8,730 nucleotides of DNA. Source: Chloroflexota bacterium (GTDB lineage Bacteria; Chloroflexota; UBA6077; CF-72). The position numbers were made by a program, and so were the translations under genes. The stretch lies in contig JAFAPL010000645.1 of assembly GCA_019247135.1 (NCBI GenBank), forward strand, positions 1 through 8,730. Direction: 5' to 3'. The notes under the pieces are model-generated. The model did no database searches. It was not told the DNA's origin and saw only the letters and a program-made list of their open reading frames with translations. Below, one piece after another: positions 1 to 5,526 of the stretch (positions within the stretch are counted from its first letter, which is position 1; every line of letters starts with the position of its first letter).

Positions 1-29
1 TCGCGGCCTGCCGGCCGAGAGGCCGATGC

Positions 30-34
30 AGGAG
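30..34 (+). promoter_or_regulatory. Ribosome binding site for the GT2-GH26 gene
   Basis: AGGAG lies 10 nt before the ATG at 45. It is the main argument for this start, because no stop codon separates the ATG from the window edge in that frame. Confidence 0.5.
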
Positions 35-44
35 CGCACCACCG

Positions 45-2750
45 ATGCCAGCAGCCGCATACCCAGATTCACTCGTGCAGGGCGACGCCCCGCCGATCTC
101 GCCGTCGATTCGCCAGGGTGCCGATGCGACACTCTGGGTGAGACGGCCGGGCGTTCGGGTCCAGTTGACGCCGGCTCTGACGCGCAGCCAGGCAGGCCTC
201 TATTCGTCTCTGGCGATCATCTGGATCGGCGCCAACGTCCTGTTCTGGTCGTGGTGGCTGGAACCCGAGCGTGTCGGCTCTATTTGGATGTACATCCTGA
301 TGAGCATCGCGCTCGCCTACGACGCGACGCTGCTGCCGTCGGCGTATCTCTTTTTCCTTGGGCGCATGCGTCACCCCCGACCCTTCGTCGCTCCACCGGG
401 CCTCCGCGTGGCGTTGATCACGCTGTGCGTGCCATCCCACGAGAGCTCGGACGTGATCAGGGCACAACTCGAGGCGATGGTCCGAGTACGCTACCCACAC
501 GATAGCTGGGTCCTGGACGAGGGCAACGACCCGACCGTACGCGATCTGGCGTCCGAGCTCGGCGTGCGCTACTTCACTCGAGCCGGGATCGATCGCTACA
601 ACCAGTCACAGCCACCCTTCAAAGCACGCACCAAAGCAGGCAATGTGAACGCCTGGCTGGATGCGCATGGGTCAAATTACGAGTTCTTTGTCCAATTCGA
701 CATCGACCACCACCCAGAGCCCGAGTACCTGCACCGCGTTCTTGGCTACTTTCACGACCAGAAGGTCGCGTGGGTCCAGGCCCCGTCCGTGTATGGCAAT
801 CTCGACAATTGGGTTGCACGCGGCGCGGCCGAGCAGGAGCTCGTGCTGCAGGGTCCTTTGCAGCGCGGCTTCTTCGGTCACAGCGAGACACCGTTCATCA
901 TTGGCTCGCATTGCACATACCGGATGAGCGCTGTCCGCGAGATCGGAGGCTTTGCACCGACTCGCGCCGAAGACCACCTCGATACGATGTTGCTCGCGTC
1001 GCGTGGCTACCGAGGGGTGTTCGTGCCGGAGATCATCGCACGCGGATTGGGACCTGACACGTTCGAGACGTATGTCCGCCAGCAATTCGCGTGGGCAGTG
1101 TCGATGATTCAGGTCCTGGTTGGTTACACGCCGCGCATGCTGCGGCGTCTTGGCCCGGGTCGCGCGCTCCAGTTCCTCTTCGCGGAGACCTGGTATCCGC
1201 TGTTTGGCCTGAGCATGCTCGTCCTGTTCCTTATACCCGTCGCCGCGCTGGTTGCGGATGAGCAGCCGGCGCGTGTCAGCCTGATTCAATTCGTCGTCGC
1301 CAGCGCGCCCCTGCAGCTGACAGCACTCGGGGTCTGGTGGTGGAGCCGACGCTGGCAGACTCCGTCCGGGCTCGGTCTTTCGTGGCGCGGCGTCGTGCTG
1401 CACATCGCGCGCTGGCCGATCGTGCTCTGGGCGCTGATCAATGTATTGCTACGTGTCCGCCACCCCTACATGATCACGCCCAAGAACGGGCGCGACGCGC
1501 TGCCGGGCTTTGGACTGAGCAGCCAGCTTATCTATCTGGCCGCAGCCACCATCAGCATGGGCGCGGTGTGGCTGAGCCTGATTCGCGGCGGCGACCCGAC
1601 ACGCGGCTACATCGTGTTTGCGGTCTCGGGCGCGATGTACATGCTGCTCGTCGTGATGGTGAACGTGATCATGGACCAGGCGAGCCTGCGCCGATACGGG
1701 CTCACCTGGAACCGCGCAATCAGGCTCCGGTTGGTGCCGCTTACGGTAGCAATCGGAGCCCTCGCGGGAGTGGGATATACGACCGTAATGGCTGCGCCGC
1801 TTATGCTTGCCGCGGCAAGCTGGACGGAGACAGTCTCCGCCTCCGGAGTGACACCGGGCACGGGTTTCGAACCCGCTGTGCTGCCGGCCGAAGCGGCGCC
1901 AGCGCCGTCGGGCATCACCGAGCCCATGCTGGTGCCGGGTGAAGTCAGCGTGGGCGCCTACGATCCCTCAGGAGCATTGGCTGGGCTGCCGCTCACTATC
2001 GAGCAGTCATACGTGCCGCAGTCGAGCCCGACAGCCCTGTCCAGTGCGCTCGTACATGCAGGTACGACACGCATACCGCTCGTTACGCTCGAGCCGTTGC
2101 CGGCCGACGGCGACGGGGCACCTGTCCTTGAGCGCGTCGCGAGCGGGCAGGCGGATGATGAACTGATCCGACTTGCTGACGTGGTGCGTGACGAGGGGCC
2201 GCCGGTCGTCCTGGTCCGGTGGGCACACGAAATGGATCTGAATCTCCTCTACCCGTGGTCGTCCAACGAACCCGACCTCTACCGGGCAGCATTCCGACAC
2301 GTGGCCGATGTCTTTCGCACCGAGGGTGCCACGAATGTTCGGTGGGTGTGGTCACCGGCCGGGCAAGGTAATGCACTGGCTTTCTATCCCGGCGGCGACG
2401 TCGTGGACTACATCGGTCTGACCGTGTTGGGGGACGCCGGCTGGGACGCCGAACTCGGCTACACAACTCGTCAATCCATGGCCGACATCCTGCAGCCGCG
2501 TTACTTTGCGGTCGCGCCCGCGGACAAACCCATCATCATTGCCGAATTGGGCGTGAGTGGAACGGCCGCCGAGCAGGCAGCCTGGCTCAGCGACGGTGCG
2601 CAGGCGCTCGGCGAGTTCCCGGGCATACAGGCAATCGTCTATTTCAACGATCAGAACGCCGCAAATAACTGGCGGGTAACCCAGCCCGACTGGCGGCTCA
2701 AGGATCCTCGGGCGCTCGAGCCGCTGCTTGGCGTGCGCCCAGCTGGCTGA
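45..2750 (+). CDS. Membrane GT2 (cellulose-synthase-like) glycosyltransferase fused to a GH26-like hydrolase domain
   Basis: Probably polymerises a surface polysaccharide from a nucleotide sugar at the inner membrane; the sugar is unknown. Two membrane segments (about residues 53-72 and 79-105) precede a cytoplasmic GT2 domain (about 120-350). It shows D158 in LDEGND, KAGNVN at 197-202, the DxD pair D219/D221 in FDIDHH and a TED-like AED at 308-310. The usual QxxRW motif reads QQFAW (346-350), losing the Arg. Two membrane segments (about 385-405, 411-434), an interface-like helix (448-470) and a gating-loop-like YMITPK (475-480) follow, then three more segments (about 491-513, 521-545, 564-590). 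This topology puts the C-terminus outside. After a Pro/Ala-rich linker (591-630) comes a GH26-like domain with HEM (acid/base E729), WVWSP (767-771) and IIAELG (nucleophile E834). The AGGAG at 30-34 supports the start at 45, but the frame stays open to the window edge, so a longer protein is possible. Family calls are good; substrate is not known. Confidence 0.85.
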   Translation: MPAAAYPDSLVQGDAPPISPSIRQGADATLWVRRPGVRVQLTPALTRSQAGLYSSLAIIWIGANVLFWSWWLEPERVGSIWMYILMSIALAYDATLLPSAYLFFLGRMRHPRPFVAPPGLRVALITLCVPSHESSDVIRAQLEAMVRVRYPHDSWVLDEGNDPTVRDLASELGVRYFTRAGIDRYNQSQPPFKARTKAGNVNAWLDAHGSNYEFFVQFDIDHHPEPEYLHRVLGYFHDQKVAWVQAPSVYGNLDNWVARGAAEQELVLQGPLQRGFFGHSETPFIIGSHCTYRMSAVREIGGFAPTRAEDHLDTMLLASRGYRGVFVPEIIARGLGPDTFETYVRQQFAWAVSMIQVLVGYTPRMLRRLGPGRALQFLFAETWYPLFGLSMLVLFLIPVAALVADEQPARVSLIQFVVASAPLQLTALGVWWWSRRWQTPSGLGLSWRGVVLHIARWPIVLWALINVLLRVRHPYMITPKNGRDALPGFGLSSQLIYLAAATISMGAVWLSLIRGGDPTRGYIVFAVSGAMYMLLVVMVNVIMDQASLRRYGLTWNRAIRLRLVPLTVAIGALAGVGYTTVMAAPLMLAAASWTETVSASGVTPGTGFEPAVLPAEAAPAPSGITEPMLVPGEVSVGAYDPSGALAGLPLTIEQSYVPQSSPTALSSALVHAGTTRIPLVTLEPLPADGDGAPVLERVASGQADDELIRLADVVRDEGPPVVLVRWAHEMDLNLLYPWSSNEPDLYRAAFRHVADVFRTEGATNVRWVWSPAGQGNALAFYPGGDVVDYIGLTVLGDAGWDAELGYTTRQSMADILQPRYFAVAPADKPIIIAELGVSGTAAEQAAWLSDGAQALGEFPGIQAIVYFNDQNAANNWRVTQPDWRLKDPRALEPLLGVRPAG
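2698..2750. other. Tail-to-tail 53-bp coding overlap
   Basis: The last codons of the GT2-GH26 gene on the plus strand and of the secreted GH26 gene on the minus strand share 53 bp. There is no room for a terminator between them, so the two transcripts must have complementary 3' ends or terminate inside the opposite gene. Confidence 0.8.
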
Positions 2751-3810
2751 GGGTTCGGAGCCACGCCTGCATGCTGGCCGGACTCGAGTCGAGGTTCCAC
2801 GGCTGTTCTTTCTGCACATCGAACCACACCACGGCGCGCACGCGTGGAAAGCTCGCCAGCTCACTCGTCAATGCGCTGCTGAGCCACGTTGCTTTGGAGC
2901 CACCCGTCTCGGTCGAGCCGACCTCCGGCAAGATGACGGGTCGGTCCGAGAGCGAGCTGATGGCCGCGTATGGCTGGGCGAGGATGTCGCTGAAGCTCGC
3001 CCAGGCAGGGCGGCCCCAGTTGAGTTCGGGTCCGGTGTTGAAGACGTCCAGCCCTAGCCAGTCGACGACGTCGTCGCCCGGGTACACCGACCGATAAACC
3101 TCGGCGTACGTCGACGCGGGGGCGTCGCCAAGATCGTTGGGATTCCAGACCCACTGAACGTTGTCGGCATGCCAGCGTGTGAAGATCGCGTGGACGTGCC
3201 GCCAGGCGGCTACGTAGTCCTCGGCGGTGTTGCCGTTGACCCCAACCGCCCATGGATACGCCGGCTGATCGTTCATCTCCTGCGCAAAACGCAGCAGCAC
3301 CGGTCGGCCATACTCCGCCAGACCACGCGCCCAGCTTTCGATGTATGCGTCAGAGCGACCCGACAGGATGGCCCTCCGCAACGACCACTCGGGATCGGGT
3401 GTCGACGCCGCGTCGCCCGTCCATGGCTCCCATGTGATGAGCGGGATCGAGTCTCGTTCGGCAACAGCGTCCAGATCGGATTCGCTGAACGCACTCTTCC
3501 AGCCGCCCCACACGGCGTACCAGTGCACGATCGCCACGTGCTGGCCAGCGGCCTGCTCATAGCTGGTCAGTTTCGAGACATCGTTCGGCAGAGCCTGCTG
3601 ATAGATGCCAACGGCAACCTGACCCGTGAGTAGTAACGGAGTCACCGCTGGGGCCGCGTAGCCCGGGCGCGAGGCCACGGCGAGAAGCACCACCACCGAT
3701 GCCAGGCGACTGGCCAGACAGGCGACAACGCGCACTCCCCTCTGCCCCCGCGGCGGCGAATCATCATGCTTGCGGGTCGGCCAGCCAGCTAGCGCGTTAC
3801 GCTGTAACAC
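2698..3810 (-). CDS. Secreted GH26-like glycoside hydrolase
   Basis: Likely an exported beta-glycanase-like protein; GH26 members include mannanases, lichenases and xylanases, and the substrate cannot be read here. An N-terminal hydrophobic stretch (about residues 27-48) ending near GYAAPA looks like a signal peptide. The hydrolase domain spans about 62-355, with WEPW (127-130), RFAQEMN carrying acid/base candidate E178, a following YPW, WVWNPND (220-226) and ILPEVGS with nucleophile candidate E296. The residue before the acid/base Glu is Gln, where many GH26 proteins have His. It is clearly paralogous to the C-terminal domain of the convergent GT2 gene and overlaps its 3' end by 53 bp. The start given is a GTG with a weak ribosome site. 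A GTG at 3735 (residue 26), just after AGAGGGGA, would give a more typical short signal peptide and may be the true start. Confidence 0.8.
   Translation of the reverse strand: MLQRNALAGWPTRKHDDSPPRGQRGVRVVACLASRLASVVVLLAVASRPGYAAPAVTPLLLTGQVAVGIYQQALPNDVSKLTSYEQAAGQHVAIVHWYAVWGGWKSAFSESDLDAVAERDSIPLITWEPWTGDAASTPDPEWSLRRAILSGRSDAYIESWARGLAEYGRPVLLRFAQEMNDQPAYPWAVGVNGNTAEDYVAAWRHVHAIFTRWHADNVQWVWNPNDLGDAPASTYAEVYRSVYPGDDVVDWLGLDVFNTGPELNWGRPAWASFSDILAQPYAAISSLSDRPVILPEVGSTETGGSKATWLSSALTSELASFPRVRAVVWFDVQKEQPWNLDSSPASMQAWLRTLSQLGARQAAARAPEDP
3796..3808. promoter_or_regulatory. Operator-like palindrome GTTAC-GCT-GTAAC
   Basis: Perfect 5-bp inverted repeat with a 3-nt spacer, covering the distal GTG start (3810-3808) of the secreted GH26 gene. 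Further GTTAC and GTAAC words lie at 3857-3861 and 3900-3904 in the same divergent region. Protein binding is inferred only from symmetry and clustering. Confidence 0.3.
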
Positions 3811-3831
3811 CCCTGTGACGCCACGGGGGCG

Positions 3832-3837
3832 ATTGTA
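3832..3837 (-). promoter_or_regulatory. Candidate -10 element for the secreted GH26 gene
   Basis: On the minus strand this reads TACAAT, five of six matches to the sigma-70 type -10 consensus, about 22 nt before the GTG at 3810. No good -35 hexamer is seen at 16-18 nt; the best is a weak AACTTG. An activated promoter or chance match are both possible. Confidence 0.3.
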
Positions 3838-3893
3838 CGGAATCGTGCCATCCCAAGTTACGGCTCCGTGCGGTGGCCGCGATTAAGGTTGAG

Positions 3894-3957
3894 CCGACCG
3901 TAACACGACCCACGTCAGCCAGCCAGACGACCCGGCGAGTCTGCTGGCTACGGTCGG
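3894..3957 (+). promoter_or_regulatory. Nested inverted repeat in the leader of the response regulator gene
   Basis: Outer arms CCGACCGTA (3894-3902) and TACGGTCGG (3949-3957) are perfect 9-mers. Inner arms AGCCAGCCAGAC (3917-3928) and GTCTGCTGGCT (3939-3949) pair over 11 bp with a single bulged base, around a 10-nt loop. The arms share base 3949, and 14 nt are unpaired on the left side only. The structure ends 23 nt before the start codon at 3981. It lacks a T-tract, so it is not a standard terminator. A structured 5' leader or a compound protein-binding site is inferred. Confidence 0.45.
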
Positions 3958-3980
3958 ACCGAATCAGGAAGCCAGTTTGC

Positions 3981-4718
3981 ATGAAGATACTATTTGTCGA
4001 CGACGATCGAGAGCTGCTCGAATTGCTCAGCTTCATCGCCACCGGTGCCGGCCTCTGCCCGCGCATGGCGCACGATGCCTCGAGCGCCCTGGCGGCGCTC
4101 CGCGAAGAATCGCTGGACTTGCTCGTGCTGGACATCCGCCTCAATGACCGTGACGGATGGACTGTCCTTGAAGAGGTGCGCCGCTCCAGTGACCTGCCCG
4201 TCATTGTGCTGTCGGCGCTGACCTCGGAAGACGATGTCGTGCGCGCGCTGGAGTCAGGCGCCGACGACTACCTGAGGAAGCCGTTCACGCACCGAGAGCT
4301 GCTGGGCCGGATTCACGGACTGCTGCGCAGGCGAGCGACGGAGACGTCGCCCCTACCTCGTCGGCGCGTCGAAGACCTCCGCGTTGGAGGCCTTGCGCTC
4401 GATCCGCTCCAGCACACGGCGACAGTCGACGGCCATCCGGTGACGCTGACCGCGATCGAGTTCCGCCTTCTGGAGCTCCTGATGCGAAATGCGGGCCGCG
4501 TCGTGCCACATGACGAGCTGCTCGCGCGTGTCTGGGGATACCAGGACGCAAACGCGAGCAACGTCGTCCGCGCGGCCGTGTACCGGCTCAGGCGCAAGCT
4601 GGAGACAGCCAGCAACGACGATCCGCCCTCGCTGCGCACGATTCCCGGGGTTGGTGTGATGCTTCGAACGTCGGCTGCGCCGGTGCGCGACGGCGAGCTC
4701 ACACCGGTTGCGGCTTGA
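3981..4718 (+). CDS. OmpR/PhoB-family response regulator
   Basis: Two-component transcription factor of 245 aa. The receiver domain (about 1-118) has the acidic cluster D7-D8-D9, phospho-acceptor D51 in LVLDIR, S78 in the VLSAL strand and K100 in the conserved KPF. A winged-helix DNA-binding domain (about 132-230) shows the family pattern LTAIEFRLLELL, the VWGY segment and the AVYRLRRKLE recognition helix, ending in IPGVGVML. The ATG at 3981 is preceded by AGGAA at 3966-3970. The open frame extends upstream to 3873, but that extension lies in the inverted-repeat leader and has no receiver homology, so it is left out. No histidine kinase adjoins it: a GH26 gene is divergent on one side and pilin genes follow in the same direction. 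By position it is a good candidate regulator of the pilin genes, whose upstream DNA carries PhoB-box-like direct repeats. Confidence 0.93.
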   Translation: MKILFVDDDRELLELLSFIATGAGLCPRMAHDASSALAALREESLDLLVLDIRLNDRDGWTVLEEVRRSSDLPVIVLSALTSEDDVVRALESGADDYLRKPFTHRELLGRIHGLLRRRATETSPLPRRRVEDLRVGGLALDPLQHTATVDGHPVTLTAIEFRLLELLMRNAGRVVPHDELLARVWGYQDANASNVVRAAVYRLRRKLETASNDDPPSLRTIPGVGVMLRTSAAPVRDGELTPVAA

Positions 4719-4753
4719 CGCGGTGCGCTCGTCGGATTCAACGACAACACTCA

Positions 4754-4798
4754 CATATACAACGGCTTACCCGCACTTTACATCGCGGCGCTACATTC
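4754..4798 (+). promoter_or_regulatory. Candidate PhoB-type promoter upstream of flp1
   Basis: The core CTTAC-N5-CTTTAC (4766-4781) has TTAC at 4767 and 4778, an 11-bp period. Exactly 10 nt later comes TACATT (4792-4797), a -10-like hexamer. The same arrangement occurs ungapped at 5612-5656 before flp3, with 30 of 45 bases identical. Known PhoB-activated promoters place the direct-repeat box about 10 nt before the -10 in lieu of a -35. Binding by the adjacent regulator is inference. It would leave a leader of about 160 nt before flp1. Confidence 0.42.
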
Positions 4799-4881
4799 TC
4801 AATGACGCTGCTGAAGGGGCAACCACAACCGCCTGACGACGGATGCAGCGGACAACACACCACGTCTATCCATCTCGACGA

Positions 4882-4919
4882 GAGCCCGCGGATGGAAGGA
4901 CGGGGTGGCTTGCGGGCTC
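4882..4919 (+). repeat. Inverted repeat in the flp1 leader
   Basis: Perfect 8-bp arms GAGCCCGC (4882-4889) and GCGGGCTC (4912-4919) around a 22-nt loop, ending 43 nt before the flp1 start. There is no T-tract after it. Could be an RNA stem stabilising the leader or a DNA site. The rest of 4719-4962 holds no convincing gene. Confidence 0.35.
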
Positions 4920-4962
4920 ACCCAGGCAACAACTTATTTTCGCATACGGAGACATCTCTTCA

Positions 4963-5139
4963 ATGAACAACGTGCAGCAGTTCATTCGCGAGGACGACGG
5001 CCAGGACGTGGTCGAGTACGGCCTCCTGGTCGCCACCATCGGTCTGGTCGTGCTCGTCGGCACGGGCGCGTTTGGCAGCAGCATCTCGAGCTGGTTCGGC
5101 ACTCTGTCCAGCAAGGTCACATCGCACACCGGGTCGTAA
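4963..5139 (+). CDS. flp: Flp-type pilin 1
   Basis: Prepilin of 58 aa, the expected major subunit of a Tad (type IVc) pilus. A 13-residue leader ends in the acidic DDG. The inferred prepilin peptidase cut is G13|Q14, giving a 45-residue mature pilin that starts QDVVEYGLL. Glu at +5 and Tyr at +6 match the Flp signature. One hydrophobic helix (about 20-36) follows, with a Ser/Gly-rich tail. The start at 4963 is chosen because it gives the canonical short leader and has GGAG at 4948-4951; the frame runs upstream to 4843 without pilin-like content. It differs from the next pilin at only five residues. The prepilin peptidase encoded downstream at 5881 is its likely processing enzyme. Confidence 0.93.
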   Translation: MNNVQQFIREDDGQDVVEYGLLVATIGLVVLVGTGAFGSSISSWFGTLSSKVTSHTGS

Positions 5140-5142
5140 GCA

Positions 5143-5171
5143 CCACTGGGAAGCCCAGCGGTGGCCATTTT
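5143..5171 (+). terminator. Hairpin with short T-tract just after flp1
   Basis: CCACTGGG (5143-5150) pairs with CCCA (5154-5157) and GTGG (5161-5164), giving an 8-bp stem with a 3-nt loop and a 3-nt bulge, followed shortly by TTTT (5168-5171). It starts 3 nt after the flp1 stop. Partial termination or 3'-end protection of flp1 mRNA is inferred; the T-tract is short for a strong terminator. Confidence 0.33.
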
Positions 5172-5197
5172 GGAGGCCGACGCGGTTGGTCGACACA

Positions 5198-5237
5198 ACC
5201 CCTGGGGGCCAGGGTGGAGGCCCTGTACCCCCGGGGT
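5198..5237 (+). repeat. Long GC-rich hairpin between flp1 and flp2
   Basis: Arms pair as ACCCC/GGGGT (5198-5202 with 5233-5237), GGGGG/CCCCC (5204-5208 with 5228-5232) and CAGGG/CCCTG (5210-5214 with 5221-5225). That is 15 bp with one bulge, a 1x2 internal loop and a 6-nt terminal loop. No T-tract follows, so a role in mRNA stability or processing is more likely than termination. Confidence 0.5.
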
Positions 5238-5259
5238 GTTGCGCTGTAATGCGCAAACC
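5235..5259 (+). repeat. Second hairpin before the flp2 ribosome site
   Basis: TTGCGC (5239-5244) and GCGCAA (5251-5256) form a perfect stem around a 6-nt loop. It extends by GGT/ACC with one bulged G to 9 bp. That extension uses bases 5235-5237, which also close the preceding long hairpin, so the two extended forms compete. The flp2 ribosome site begins 9 nt further on and stays unpaired in both. Confidence 0.42.
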
Positions 5260-5267
5260 TGAGTAGA

Positions 5268-5274
5268 AGGAGGG
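5268..5274 (+). promoter_or_regulatory. Strong ribosome binding site that fixes a TTG start
   Basis: AGGAGGG ends 6 nt before the TTG at 5281, ideal spacing, but 15 nt before the next in-frame ATG at 5290. This favours TTG as the flp2 start, which also makes flp2 the same length as the other two pilins. Confidence 0.65.
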
Positions 5275-5280
5275 ACTTTA

Positions 5281-5457
5281 TTGAGGAACATGCAGCAGTT
5301 CATCCGCGACGATGACGGCCAGGACGTGGTGGAGTACGGTCTGCTGGTCGCCACCATCGGTCTCGTCGTGCTCGTCGGCACGGGGGCGTTTGGCAGCAGC
5401 ATCTCGAGCTGGTTCAGCACTCTGTCCAGCAAGGTCACCAGTAATACCGGGTCATAG
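5281..5457 (+). CDS. flp: Flp-type pilin 2 (TTG start)
   Basis: Prepilin of 58 aa, 53 of 58 residues identical to pilin 1 with no gaps. Differences are N2R, V4M, E10D, G46S and H55N. It has the same DDG|QDVVEYGLL cleavage site, hydrophobic helix and SSWF segment. The DNA is also nearly identical over long stretches of the mature region, while the flanking intergenic DNA is unrelated. This points to a recent tandem duplication or gene conversion. TTG is selected by the perfectly spaced AGGAGGG; starting at the ATG at 5290 would shorten the leader to 10 residues. No promoter-like element was found in the 141 bp before it, so cotranscription with flp1 is likely. It is followed by a terminator-like hairpin. 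Confidence 0.9.
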   Translation: MRNMQQFIRDDDGQDVVEYGLLVATIGLVVLVGTGAFGSSISSWFSTLSSKVTSNTGS

Positions 5458-5474
5458 CGCGAGCGCGACAACAT

Positions 5475-5510
5475 GGAGCGGTCCCGAGGTATCACCCTCG
5501 AGGCCGCTTT
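5475..5510 (+). terminator. Terminator-like hairpin after flp2
   Basis: AGCGG (5477-5481) pairs with CCGCT (5504-5508) and CGAGG (5485-5489) with CCTCG (5496-5500). The bases between pair except for one C-A mismatch, giving 12 of 13 positions paired around a 6-nt loop. A short T-run (TTTCGGATTT) follows. It lies 17 nt after the flp2 stop, a natural end for a flp1-flp2 message. The T-tract is interrupted, so read-through is likely. Confidence 0.5.
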
Positions 5511-5526
5511 CGGATTTAACGGCCGA

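Noticed and set aside
4..25. Inverted repeat CGGCCT/AGGCCG at the window edge
   Set aside because: Short GC-rich arms, no T-tract, and the upstream context is cut off.
26..505. Plus-strand frame starting at the ATG at 26
   Set aside because: Arg/Pro-rich low-complexity translation overlapping the N-terminus of the GT2 gene in another frame; no family resemblance.
672..1403. Minus-strand 243-aa frame inside the glycosyltransferase gene
   Set aside because: The plus-strand gene has clear GT2 motifs throughout this stretch; the antisense product resembles no family.
3873..3980. 36-residue N-terminal extension of the response regulator
   Set aside because: It lies over the nested inverted repeat, shows no receiver homology, and MKILFVDDD at 3981 is the standard family start with its own ribosome site.
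4802..4966. Small plus-strand frame of 54 codons whose TGA overlaps the flp1 ATG (ATGA)
   Set aside because: The coupling geometry is tempting, but there is no ribosome site before 4802, the composition is not protein-like and it runs through the inverted repeat.
4866..5495. Long minus-strand frame (209 aa) antisense to flp1 and flp2
   Set aside because: It repeats itself because it mirrors the duplicated pilins. It is a product of GC-rich codon use on the coding strand.
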